Positions 42,851-51,746 of a stretch of 64,000 nt of DNA are shown in pieces. The DNA comes from Sphaerisporangium sp040685555 (GTDB taxonomy: Bacteria; Actinomycetota; Actinomycetes; Streptosporangiales; Streptosporangiaceae): positions 7,311 to 71,310 of the forward strand of contig NZ_JBFBIK010000029.1 in assembly GCF_040685555.1 (NCBI RefSeq), written 5' to 3'. Each line of letters opens with the position of its first letter. Position 1 is the stretch's first letter. Under the pieces are notes generated by a model that was not told the DNA's origin, did no database searches, and saw only the letters and a list, made by a program, of their open reading frames with translations. The translations under genes were made by a program, and so were the position numbers.

Positions 42851-45800
42851 TTATCTGTCCTCAGGGACCGATTCGATGAGGCGGACGAGGCCCCTCGCGT
42901 CGAGGAGGTCGACGGGGCGTACGGTCTCGTTGGCGCGGACGTAGTGGAAGGCGGCGCCCACCTTCGGAATCGGGACGCCCGCGAGGTGGGCCCAGGCCAG
43001 CCGGTAGGCCGCGAGCTGGACGGCGGAGGCTTTGGCCGCCTGCCCACGCGGGCGCTCCCCCGTCTTCCAGTCGACCACCACGTAGCCGTCGCCGTCGGCG
43101 AAGACCGCGTCCATCCGCCCCCGGACGAGCCGGTCGGCGATCATGGTCTCGAAGGGGACCTCCAGGTCGACCGGTTCGAGGGCCGCCCACTGGCTCTCCT
43201 CGAACCGGGCCTGCAGCTCGGCGAGCTGGACGTCCACCCCGGAAAGGTCGTCGGAAGCGCCGGGCAGCTCGAAGTCGTCGATCAGGCGCTGCTGGCCCCA
43301 CCGCCCCTCCAGCCAGCGGTGGAAGGCCGTGCCCCTGCGGGCGAGCGGCGCGGGCTTGTGGGGCAGCGGGCGGCGGATCTGCCGCGCCAGCGCGGCCGGG
43401 TCGGCGGCCAGGGTCACCAGCGACGAGACGGTGAGGTGCGCGGGCAGGTCCACGACGGCTCCGCCGCGCCGCCTGGACTGGTCGCGCTCCTTGAGCAGCA
43501 GCTCGGTGTCCCGTGCCCAGGCGCGCACCCGCTCTTGCTCCCAGTCCTTCATCGCACTCGGAGAGGTCACAGTGCTCCCCGGACTCCCAGGACTCGTCGA
43601 GGGGGCGGGGTCGGTGGAGGCAGGGTTCGGGAGGGGGGTGATGCCGTTGATGGCGTTCATGACCATCTCAGCCCCGCCCTGGATGGCCTCGTACCGCTCG
43701 CCCTCAGGGGTGACCGGCCACTGCTCAGCGGGAGGCTCGGCCAGCAGGGGGTTCGCGGCGTCGTCCTCGATCTCCGGAGCCCAGTAGGCCACCTGCCCGG
43801 ACGCCTCGCGGATCTCCAGCAGGAAGTCGGAGGGGTCGAGCGGCCTCGCGGCCGAACCCCACCGGTAACCGGACGCGATCAGCAGGTAGTGGGCCCGCGT
43901 GACGGCGACGTACGCGAGGCGCCGCTCCTCCATGAGGTCGCGCTCGCGGCAGCGCTCGTCGAACTCGGCCAGGTCGTCCTTCTCCAGGCCGTTCAACACC
44001 GGCAGGTCGTCCCGGTCGCCCCGCAGGGAGTACGGCAGCTTGCGGGGGTTCTCGGTCCACCGGGAGTTGGTGACGGGCGTGGCGGGGAAGACGCTGCCCT
44101 TGGCCAGGGCGCCCTTCTGGGTGGTGAGCTGCGAGAGCCCCGGCACGATGACGACCGGCCACTCCAGCCCCTTGGAGGCGTGCACGGTCATCAGCTTGAC
44201 GCTGTTGGTCTCGCCGACCCGCCCGGCTTCGAGGCCGAACTCCTCCGACTCCGCCGCCTTGAGGTACGCGAGGAAGGCGCCCAGCGTGGGATCCTCGGCG
44301 TCGCCGGCGAACCTGGACGCGGCGTCGAGGAACGCGTCCAGGTCGGCGCGGGCGGTGAGCGGCCCGCCGCCCCTCGCCGCGACCTCGACGTCCAGGCCGA
44401 GCCGCCGCTCGATCTCGGCGATCAGGTCGGGCAGCGGCTGGCCCGTGTGCGTCCGGAGGACGCGCAGCTCCTGGGCCAGGCGCGGCAGGCGAGCGCGGGC
44501 GAGCGGCGAGAAGGGCTCCAGCCACTCGGGCCGGTCGGGCAGCTCGTCCAGCGCGTCGACCAGGCTGCCCCGCTCCTCGGCCATGTCGGCGACGACCTGG
44601 TCCAGCGGGTCGTCCCCGGCCGGGCCGCCCCGGTTGGCGACGGTCAGCTCTCTGGCCAGCTCGCCGAGCACCTTCAGGTCGGCGGGGCCGATGCGCCAGC
44701 GCGGCCCGGCGAGTAGCCGTACGAGCGCGTCGCCCGCGGTCGGCTCGTACAGCACGCGTAGCGTGGCGACGAGGTCGGCCACCTCGGGGACGGTCAGCAG
44801 GCCGCCGAGCCCGACCACCTCGACCGGGATGTCCCGGGCCTCCAGCGCCCGCCGCAGCGCGGGGAACTGCGCGCGCTTGCGCGCCAGGATGGCGACGTCC
44901 TGCGGTTGCAGTGCCATCGCGCCGCCCCAGGTGCCGCCCGGCTTGACCTTGTCGCGCAGCTTGTCGCGCTCGCCCTCGCCCCACGGCAGGCCGTCGGGCG
45001 CGACCTCCCTGCCGAGCATGCGGACCACGCCGTCGGCGATCCAGGCGGCCTCGTCCTCGGCGGTCTGGTGGAACGCGGACACGACCCTTCCGCGCCCGAC
45101 GCGGTTCACACCGGGCACGAGCACCGGCACCTCCCGCGCCTCCTCGCGGAGGGGAAGCTGCACTCGGGCCGCGACGTCGAGGACCCGCTCGCCGTTGCGG
45201 AAGCTGACCGAGAGCCGGCTTACGGAGGCGGGCTCGCCGGTCGTGGTGGGGAAGTCGTGGAAAAATCGCTTGAGGTTGCCCGACGAGGCGCCGCGCCAGC
45301 CGTAGATGGACTGGCAGGGGTCGCCCACGGCGGTCACCGGGTGGCCGCCGCCGAACAGCGCACGCAGCAGGACGAGCTGGGCGTGGCTGGTGTCCTGGTA
45401 CTCGTCCAGAAGGACCACCGAGAACCTGCCGCGCTCGATCGCGCCGACCTCGGGGTGCCGGTCGGCGATGCGGGCCGCGAGGGCCATCTGGTCGCCGTAG
45501 TCGATGACCTCGCGGCTGCGCTTGAGCCGGTTGTACGCGTCGACCATCGGCAGGAACTGCTCGCGGATGTCCTGCGTGCGCACGGGACGCCGCTGCGCGA
45601 GCGTCGGCCTGCCGCCCAGCTGGGCGAAGCGCTCGTCGAGCCAGTGGCCCACCTCACGCACCTCGTCGGGCGTGCGCAGGTGCTCCGACAGCTCGCCCGC
45701 GAGGTCGAGCACCGCCGCGGTGACCGAGGGCGGGGCGAGGTCGACGCGGTCCATGGGGCCGTCGTACCGGCCCACCACGCGGGCCGCCATCTGCCACGAG

Positions 45801-46219
45801 ATGGCCGGGCTCACCAGCCGCATGGTCGGTTCGAGCGCCTCGCGCAGGGCGTGGTCGGTGACCAGCCGTGCCGCGTACGCGTGGTAGGTGGACACGGTGG
45901 GCTCGGCGTCCAGCAGCTCGGGCGGGGCGAGGCCGACCTCGGCGAGCCGGGTGAGCCGCTTGCGCACCCGGGCGGCCAGCTCGGCGGCGGCTTTGCGGGT
46001 GAAGGTCAGGCCGAGGACGCGCTCGGGGCGGACCAGGCCGTTGGCGACCAGCCAGACGACCCTCCCGGCCATGGTCTCGCTCTTGCCGGATCCCGCGCCG
46101 GCGACCACCACCATCGGCTCCCTCGGGGCCTCGATGACGGCGGCCTGGTCAGGGGTTGGCGGCGGGATGCCGAGCTTCTCGGCCAGCTCCATCGGCCCGA
46201 TCAGGGCCGGGCGTGTCAT
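42851..46219 (-). CDS. adnB: AdnB-like helicase-nuclease subunit (SF1 helicase + RecB-type nuclease)
   Basis: About 1122 aa. N-terminal UvrD-like motor: Walker A VVAGAGSGKSETM, LTFTRKAAAELAARV, LLDEYQDTSHAQ, GDPCQSIYGWRGASSG, VKLMTVHASKGLEWP, YVAVTRAHYLL. The C-terminal PD-(D/E)xK nuclease has GRMDAVFADGDGYVVVDWKTG and a downstream QLAAYRLAW. With the adjacent gene it forms the AdnAB double-strand-break resection machine of actinobacteria. The frame is open beyond 46219 into the upstream gene, but that part is a shadow of adnA in another frame; ATG 46219 is the first sensible start. Gap to adnA 41 bp. Confidence 0.88.
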   Translation of the reverse strand: MTRPALIGPMELAEKLGIPPPTPDQAAVIEAPREPMVVVAGAGSGKSETMAGRVVWLVANGLVRPERVLGLTFTRKAAAELAARVRKRLTRLAEVGLAPPELLDAEPTVSTYHAYAARLVTDHALREALEPTMRLVSPAISWQMAARVVGRYDGPMDRVDLAPPSVTAAVLDLAGELSEHLRTPDEVREVGHWLDERFAQLGGRPTLAQRRPVRTQDIREQFLPMVDAYNRLKRSREVIDYGDQMALAARIADRHPEVGAIERGRFSVVLLDEYQDTSHAQLVLLRALFGGGHPVTAVGDPCQSIYGWRGASSGNLKRFFHDFPTTTGEPASVSRLSVSFRNGERVLDVAARVQLPLREEAREVPVLVPGVNRVGRGRVVSAFHQTAEDEAAWIADGVVRMLGREVAPDGLPWGEGERDKLRDKVKPGGTWGGAMALQPQDVAILARKRAQFPALRRALEARDIPVEVVGLGGLLTVPEVADLVATLRVLYEPTAGDALVRLLAGPRWRIGPADLKVLGELARELTVANRGGPAGDDPLDQVVADMAEERGSLVDALDELPDRPEWLEPFSPLARARLPRLAQELRVLRTHTGQPLPDLIAEIERRLGLDVEVAARGGGPLTARADLDAFLDAASRFAGDAEDPTLGAFLAYLKAAESEEFGLEAGRVGETNSVKLMTVHASKGLEWPVVIVPGLSQLTTQKGALAKGSVFPATPVTNSRWTENPRKLPYSLRGDRDDLPVLNGLEKDDLAEFDERCRERDLMEERRLAYVAVTRAHYLLIASGYRWGSAARPLDPSDFLLEIREASGQVAYWAPEIEDDAANPLLAEPPAEQWPVTPEGERYEAIQGGAEMVMNAINGITPLPNPASTDPAPSTSPGSPGSTVTSPSAMKDWEQERVRAWARDTELLLKERDQSRRRGGAVVDLPAHLTVSSLVTLAADPAALARQIRRPLPHKPAPLARRGTAFHRWLEGRWGQQRLIDDFELPGASDDLSGVDVQLAELQARFEESQWAALEPVDLEVPFETMIADRLVRGRMDAVFADGDGYVVVDWKTGERPRGQAAKASAVQLAAYRLAWAHLAGVPIPKVGAAFHYVRANETVRPVDLLDARGLVRLIESVPEDR

Positions 46220-46260
46220 CTCCGTGGCGGAATCGGCCTCCGGGCCCGGCGTGGGCGGCC

Positions 46261-49200
46261 CTAGCAAACCTGGCCCCCGCTGTCGTTGACCGGGCAGCTC
46301 ACCTTGGCCGCGCAGGTGCGGCAGCCGTCGTTCACCTTGGCGGTGAACACCCCGGCGGCCATGCCGGTGGCCACGGTCTCGACGAGCTCGCGGGCCCACT
46401 CGGGCTGGGGGTCCTCGCCGAGCGCGCCCTGCCGCTGCTCCTTGGCGACCTTCGCCTCCTTGCCGGCCGCCTTCCCTACCTGGACGAGCGAGGCGCCGCC
46501 CGGCTCGGTCATGCCGTGCCGCTCGAACGCCCCGAGGAGCGTGGCGAGCTGGTAGACCCCGAGCTGCGGGTGGCGGTCGAGCTCCGCGTCCGGCGGCTTG
46601 GCGGTGCCGGTCTTGAGGTCGATGATCACGGCCCGGCCCTCGCCGTCGCGCTCCACGCGGTCGACGCGGCCACGGATCTGCACGCCGTCGGACAGGACGG
46701 CCGTGAACGCCTCCTCGACCGCGACGAGCTCCCTGGGGTTCTCCTCGTGCCAGGTGAGGAACCGGGCGACCATCTGCTCCGCCACCTTGCGCTGCTTGCG
46801 GTTGAACCAGACCCCGCCGAAGTCGAGCTCGTCCCAGATCTCGTCGAGCCGCTTGCCGAGCGTGTCGCCCGCCTGCCCGGCCACGGCCAGGACGGCGATC
46901 GCGTGGATGACGCTTCCAAGGCTGCGGGACATGTCGGTGCCCGAGGCGCCGACGGCCGTCTCCAGCAGCCAGCGCAGCCCGCACTTGGTGAAGCTCTCGA
47001 CCGCGGAAGGGGAGACCCGGACGATGTTCTCGGGCCAGCTCAGCGGGCGGTCGTCGGAGATCGGCGTGAGCGCGTACCACTCGTCGGGGTGGGCTCCGGG
47101 GACGCCGGAACGGGCCAGCCGCGCCAGGTGACCGGCCGCGGCCGTGCGCATCGGCTCGGGCCTGGTCGGGTCGCACACGGCCGCTCTCAGGTCGGCGACC
47201 AGCGCGGACATGCTCAGCCAGCGCGCCCGGTCGTCGACGGCGGCCTCCTCGACGGCCCCGGGGAGCAGCTCGGACAGGAACCGGGACGGACGCTCATCGG
47301 TGTCCTCACCGCCCACCGCGGTGACCACCAGGCGGCGGCGCGCGCGCGTGGCGGCAACGTAGAACAGGCGCCGCTCCTCGGCCAGCAGTTTGGAGGCGAG
47401 TGCGGCGCCGGCCGCGTCGGCCCCGTCGAGCACGGAACCCTCAGACAGCTCGACCAGCTCCTCGATGCCGAGCAGCGACCCGCGCAGGCGCAGGTCGGGC
47501 CAGACGCCTTCCTGCACCCCCGCGACCACCACGACGTCCCACTCAAGACCCTTGGAGCGGTGGGCGGTCAGGATGCGCACGGCGTCGCCGTCCGGCGCGT
47601 GCTCGGCCAGCGAGTCGCCGGGGATCTCCTGCGACATCAGGTCGTCCAGGAAGACCTCGGGCCCGGCGTGGGGCAGGCGGTCGACGAAGCGCGCGGCGTA
47701 GTCGAACAGCGCCACCACCGCGTCGAGGTCACGGTCGGCCTGCGCCCCCTTGGCCCCGCCCGCGAGGCTCGCGTCGGTCCAGCGCTCGGCCAGGCCGGAC
47801 GCCTGCCAGATAGCCCACAAGGCCTCCTCGGCGGTGTCTCCCCGGCTCACGGCCTCGCGGGCGGCGGTGACCAGGGCGGCGACGCGCTGGGCACAGGCGC
47901 CGACGTGCGGCTCGATCGGGATGAGCTCGCGCGCGTCGCGCACGGCCGCGACCAGCAGCTCGTCGGACGAGCGCGGGGGCAGGGACATCGGGCCCGCCGG
48001 AAGCGCCGCCGCCGCGAGCTCGGCGATGCGCAGCGCGCGGCGCAGGCGGCGCACGCCTATCGCGTCGGTGCCGCCCAGCGGGCCGGTGAGCAGCTCCTCG
48101 GCCGTGGCGACGTCGAGCGTGGCGGGGTGGAGGGCCACCCGCAGGAGGGTGACCAGCTGCCGCACGCCGGGCTCCTGGATGAGGGGCACCTCGTCGCCCG
48201 CCACCACGACCGGCACGCCCGCGGTGAGCAGGGCGCGACGCAGCATCGGCACCTGGCGGCCGGCCGACCGCACGAGCACCGCCATGCGCGACCAGGGCAC
48301 TCCTTCGAGGAGGTGCGCCCGGCGCAGCGTGTCGGCGACGACGGCGGCCTCCTGGGTCTCGCTGTCGGCGAGGAGGACCCGGACCTGGCCCTCGTCGGCG
48401 CTCTCCACGGGAAGCAGGTCGCGATGCTCGCCACGGGCACGGCCCGCGCTCGGCGGCACGGGCAGGCGGGACGCGACGCGGCGGGAGGCGGTCAGCAGCT
48501 CGGAGCCGCTGCGGCGGCACACCCGGAGCGCGACGACGGGCGCCTCCTGGCCCTCCAGCGTGCGGAACCTCTCGGGGAAGCTCAGGATGCCGCGCACGTC
48601 GGCGCCGCGGAAGCCGTAGATCGACTGGTCGGGGTCGCCGACCGCCACCAGGTCGCGGCCGTCCCCGGCGAGCTGCTGGAGCAAAAACTCCTGCGCGGGG
48701 TCGGTGTCCTGGTACTCGTCGACGAACACCACGTCGTAGGCGGCCCGCTCGCGCTGCCGTACCTCGACGTCGGTCAGCAGGGCGGCGGCGGCGCGGATCA
48801 GCTCGGCGTAGTCCAGGGCGGGGCTCGGGTCGAGGTCGAACCGGTCGGCGTACCGGTACGCGAACCGGCCCGCGGCGACCCAGTCGGTGCGGCCGTGCTC
48901 GCGGCCGAGGACGACGAGGTCCTCGCCGTCGAGGCCGCGCTCGGCACCGCGCGCCAGGAAGTCGCGCAGCTCCTCGGCGAACCCGCGCGTCTTCAGCGCC
49001 TCACGCATGCTGGAGGGCCACTGCCTCGCGCCGTCCTCCAGCTCACCGTGGAGCAGGCGGCGGATCTCCAGGAGCTGCTCGGGGCCGGTCAGCAGGCGCG
49101 GGGGTGCGTCGCCGGCAAGCACGGCCTCACGGCGCAACAAGGCGTAGGCATAGCTGTGGAACGTGAGCGCGAGTGGCGTTCGCGTGGTGCGGCGCATACG

Positions 49201-49464
49201 GCCGGTGATACGCTCGCGCAGCTCCTCGGCGGCCTTGCGGCTGAACGTGAGCACCAGCACCCGCTCGGGGTCGGCTCCACGCCGCTCGACCCGGTCTACG
49301 ACGCTCTCGACGACCGTGGTGGTCTTGCCGGTGCCGGGGCCCGCGAGCACGAGCAGCGGGCCGCCCTCGTGGCGCACGACCGCACGTTGGTGCTCGTCGA
49401 GAGCAGGGGGCATCGCCTGCCCCGTGCTTCCCCGCCGCACCAGACGGTAGGCCTGACCACTCAC
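46261..49464 (-). CDS. adnA: AdnA-like helicase-nuclease subunit with Fe-S nuclease domain
   Basis: A 1067-aa SF1 helicase fused to a RecB/AddB-type nuclease. Motor motifs: LLVLAGPGTGKTTTV, LTFSRKAAEELRE, VFVDEYQDTDPAQ, GDPDQSIYGFRGAD, ILTAHRSKGLEWD, YVAATRARRRL. The nuclease has RGRVDRVERDGEGRAVIIDLKTG and a four-cysteine Fe-S cage: one Cys in KCGLRWLLE plus CRTCAAKVSCP near the C-terminus, as in AddB. Partner of the downstream gene. No clear ribosome site at GTG 49464; ATG 49413 is an alternative. Confidence 0.88.
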   Translation of the reverse strand: MSGQAYRLVRRGSTGQAMPPALDEHQRAVVRHEGGPLLVLAGPGTGKTTTVVESVVDRVERRGADPERVLVLTFSRKAAEELRERITGRMRRTTRTPLALTFHSYAYALLRREAVLAGDAPPRLLTGPEQLLEIRRLLHGELEDGARQWPSSMREALKTRGFAEELRDFLARGAERGLDGEDLVVLGREHGRTDWVAAGRFAYRYADRFDLDPSPALDYAELIRAAAALLTDVEVRQRERAAYDVVFVDEYQDTDPAQEFLLQQLAGDGRDLVAVGDPDQSIYGFRGADVRGILSFPERFRTLEGQEAPVVALRVCRRSGSELLTASRRVASRLPVPPSAGRARGEHRDLLPVESADEGQVRVLLADSETQEAAVVADTLRRAHLLEGVPWSRMAVLVRSAGRQVPMLRRALLTAGVPVVVAGDEVPLIQEPGVRQLVTLLRVALHPATLDVATAEELLTGPLGGTDAIGVRRLRRALRIAELAAAALPAGPMSLPPRSSDELLVAAVRDARELIPIEPHVGACAQRVAALVTAAREAVSRGDTAEEALWAIWQASGLAERWTDASLAGGAKGAQADRDLDAVVALFDYAARFVDRLPHAGPEVFLDDLMSQEIPGDSLAEHAPDGDAVRILTAHRSKGLEWDVVVVAGVQEGVWPDLRLRGSLLGIEELVELSEGSVLDGADAAGAALASKLLAEERRLFYVAATRARRRLVVTAVGGEDTDERPSRFLSELLPGAVEEAAVDDRARWLSMSALVADLRAAVCDPTRPEPMRTAAAGHLARLARSGVPGAHPDEWYALTPISDDRPLSWPENIVRVSPSAVESFTKCGLRWLLETAVGASGTDMSRSLGSVIHAIAVLAVAGQAGDTLGKRLDEIWDELDFGGVWFNRKQRKVAEQMVARFLTWHEENPRELVAVEEAFTAVLSDGVQIRGRVDRVERDGEGRAVIIDLKTGTAKPPDAELDRHPQLGVYQLATLLGAFERHGMTEPGGASLVQVGKAAGKEAKVAKEQRQGALGEDPQPEWARELVETVATGMAAGVFTAKVNDGCRTCAAKVSCPVNDSGGQVC

Positions 49465-49750
49465 AACACGCTATTCCACCAGACCACACGGGTAGATCGT
49501 GCCGACTCGACCGTACGGTGCGTGTGTCGATCTCCGCCGAGCACGGCAAAACACGTTACCGGGGGGTTGATCCGGTCTCCGGGAGTGACACGGCCCACAG
49601 CCGAAAAGCCTTCCGCCCGGTCCGCTTCGGCCCTGATTGGCCCTGTATCGCGGCAGGGCGCGCTGCCAGCATGGCCAGCGGATGAGCAGCGGGGCTTCAC
49701 GGGGAGGGCGACATGCCGATGACCACCGCGCTCGGCGGGACGGCGACCAC

Positions 49751-49999
49751 ATGACCGGGACCGGTGTCAGTGATCGGCGGCGGGGGGCGGTGGGGGCGGC
49801 CACGGCGATGTTCTGCGTCGGCACGCTCACGGCGGTGTCCCCTGCGCTGCACGACTACCCGATCTACGGCGGGCAGGCCCTGCGGTACGCCGCAGGCGCG
49901 GTCCCGCTCTTCCTGGTCATGCGGGCACGCGGGCTCCCCAATCTACGGCTGAACGCCCGGGAGATCATCCTCATCGTGCTCCTGGCGCTTGCCGGTGGT
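49751..49999 (+). pseudogene. N-terminal fragment of an EamA/DMT-family transporter
   Basis: The frame from ATG 49751 resembles the first two helices of EamA transporters (GAATAMFCVGTLTAVSP, YGGQALRYAAGAVPLFLVMRARG, REIILIVLLALAG), then loses similarity where it meets the 3' end of the convergent GNAT gene. About 80 of the usual 300 residues remain. The rest of 49465-49750 shows nothing else. Confidence 0.6.
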
Positions 50000-50005
50000 G
50001 GCCGG

Positions 50006-50875
50006 TCAGCCGAGCGCGAGGCTGACCGGGGTGAACAGGTGATCGAGGTCGCCGGGGAGCGGGCCACCGTGCACCATCAGGGCCGTGTCGAAGGCCATGG
50101 TGAGCCCGCGCGCCACCGCCCAGGCCGTCAGCTCGGCGTGCCGGGTGTCGATGTCCAGGCGGACCTGCCCATGCGCTCCGGTGACCAGCTCGGCGATCAG
50201 CGCCTGGGCCACGGCCGTGCTCTCGCCGACCACGGGCCCGGCGACGACGTGGTCCACCCTGCGCCATGCCGCGCCGAACCCGACCATCGCGCCGCCGCGC
50301 TCGACGACCCGGGTCTGCTCCGCGAAGGTGAACAGCCGCGTGATCAGCCGCGTGCGGGGCGCGCCCGACGCGCGGGCGTCCAGGGCGAGGACCGCCTCCA
50401 GGTCTCCCTCGTGCGCCGGGCGGACTCCGTCGAGCTTGTAGTCCTCGGGTTCGGGGACGAGGTGCCCGATGTGCGTGGCCACCGTGCCGACCGTCTCGAA
50501 GCCCAGCTTCTCGTACAGTCCCCGGCCGTACTGTGTCGCGGTGAGGAAGACCGTCGCGTCACCGGCCTGCTGGAGGGCGTGGAGCATGAGCCGGCGTCCG
50601 AGCCCCATGCGGCCGTGCCGGGACGCCACCAACACCATGCTGATCGCGGCTAGGCCGCTCCCGTAGCGGGTCAGCACCGTCGTGCCGGCCAGGCCGCCTG
50701 CGGGGTCGTCGATGCCATAGACCTCGCCGACCTCGAAGAGCAGGCGCCACTTGGCCTCCTCGGGAAGCCACTGGCGGTCGATGGCCAGCAGCAGGCAGTC
50801 GCGCACATCGCCGGGACCGAGCCGCCTGACCGGTACGTCCGTGACGCCTGGCCGGCCGGCGAAGACCGATTCCAT
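50006..50875 (-). CDS. GNAT family N-acetyltransferase with two GNAT-like halves
   Basis: A 289-aa protein. The first half has the acetyl-CoA loop SRHGRMGLGRRLMLHAL (R/Q-x2-G-x-G/A) and FLTATQYGRGLYEKLGFETVG. The second half (from about residue 150, YKLDGVRPAHEGDLEAVLALD) resembles the C-terminal GNAT_18-type domain. Such double-GNAT proteins acetylate small molecules; substrate unknown. ATG at 50875 with GGGG upstream. Confidence 0.85.
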   Translation of the reverse strand: MESVFAGRPGVTDVPVRRLGPGDVRDCLLLAIDRQWLPEEAKWRLLFEVGEVYGIDDPAGGLAGTTVLTRYGSGLAAISMVLVASRHGRMGLGRRLMLHALQQAGDATVFLTATQYGRGLYEKLGFETVGTVATHIGHLVPEPEDYKLDGVRPAHEGDLEAVLALDARASGAPRTRLITRLFTFAEQTRVVERGGAMVGFGAAWRRVDHVVAGPVVGESTAVAQALIAELVTGAHGQVRLDIDTRHAELTAWAVARGLTMAFDTALMVHGGPLPGDLDHLFTPVSLALG

Positions 50876-51054
50876 GGATTACCCCCGAAGATGCGTCCTG
50901 GGCCCCTCGAACCCGCTCCGTCCGGCATCATCGACCACTTCCGGTGACATATCCACCGATTTTCCCCTCAGCAAACGGCCCCGCGCAGCCGGTCGGGGGA
51001 CAGGGAGCCGACACCATCCTTCGCCCACGGTGCTCGTCAGGGGAACCCCTGGGG

Positions 51055-51636
51055 TCAGCCCTCGTACACCCAGCCGGTGTCCTGAACGCGGGTGACGCGT
51101 TTCCAGGTCCGGGCGTCGCACGACGTGGCGGCGAGGCTCCGGAATCCGCCGTCGCCGACGAGATGCGTCTCCGACAGGTCGAGCCAGCTGTCCTTGGTCG
51201 CGTGCGGATCCCACCCGGCCGTCGGGATGGCGAGGTACTCGCTGCGGTCCGACTTGTCCTGGCTAGTGATCTTCAGGACTTCAACTTTGCGCGGGTGAGT
51301 GCGTACGACGAGGCAGGGGCGGACCTTGGAGCCCGAGCCGTCGGAGTAGGGGACGTCGGCCCACCAGATCTGGCCGGGCGCGGGCCGTGAGTCCCACGCC
51401 GGGCTCGGCGGGCGTGAGTGCACGGGCAGTGGCCGCCGCCCCGGCCCGGCGGAGGGACGGCCCTTGCGTCCGGGAATGGGCTGCTTGCGCCCGGGAGGGG
51501 ACGGCTTCCGCCCGGGACGGGACGCTCCGCGCCGGCGCGGAGCGATCCTGTCGCGTACGAGCAGGGCCGTGACGCCGGCGGCCACGAGCAGCACCACGCA
51601 CAGCACCAGCACGGCGCCCAGCCGGTCACTCACCAT
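51055..51636 (-). CDS. Membrane-anchored PemK/MazF-like domain protein
   Basis: About 193 aa from ATG 51636 (GGAG four bases upstream). One transmembrane helix (LGAVLVLCVVLLVAAGVTALLV) is followed by a very basic Pro/Arg/Gly/Lys linker (about 55 residues) and a C-terminal PemK/MazF-fold domain: APGQIWWADVPYSDGSGSKVRPCLVV, VLKITSQDKSD and LSETHLVGDGGF. MazF toxins are soluble mRNA endonucleases; a membrane anchor and absence of an adjacent antitoxin gene make a conventional toxin role doubtful. Confidence 0.7.
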   Translation of the reverse strand: MVSDRLGAVLVLCVVLLVAAGVTALLVRDRIAPRRRGASRPGRKPSPPGRKQPIPGRKGRPSAGPGRRPLPVHSRPPSPAWDSRPAPGQIWWADVPYSDGSGSKVRPCLVVRTHPRKVEVLKITSQDKSDRSEYLAIPTAGWDPHATKDSWLDLSETHLVGDGGFRSLAATSCDARTWKRVTRVQDTGWVYEG

Positions 51637-51746
51637 CAGACTCCGCTCCCCGGCCCGCTCGATGCCCACGACGACCAATGGCACCGATCATCCCACGCTC
51701 CGTGCTAACCGCTTCATCAGCATTTATGCCCCAGCGCCCGCGGGGA

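Noticed and set aside
46220..47176. Extension of the adnB frame upstream to give a 1441-aa protein
   Set aside because: The extra 319 codons overlap the adnA nuclease region in another frame and encode Arg/Gly/Ala-rich nonsense; ATG 46219 gives the expected size.
46156..49722. An 1188-codon + strand frame opposite adnA
   Set aside because: Shadow of a real helicase-nuclease gene; composition is low-complexity and no motif is recognisable.
51055..51636. Classical type II toxin-antitoxin module
   Set aside because: No adjacent antitoxin gene, and the toxin-like domain is membrane-tethered.
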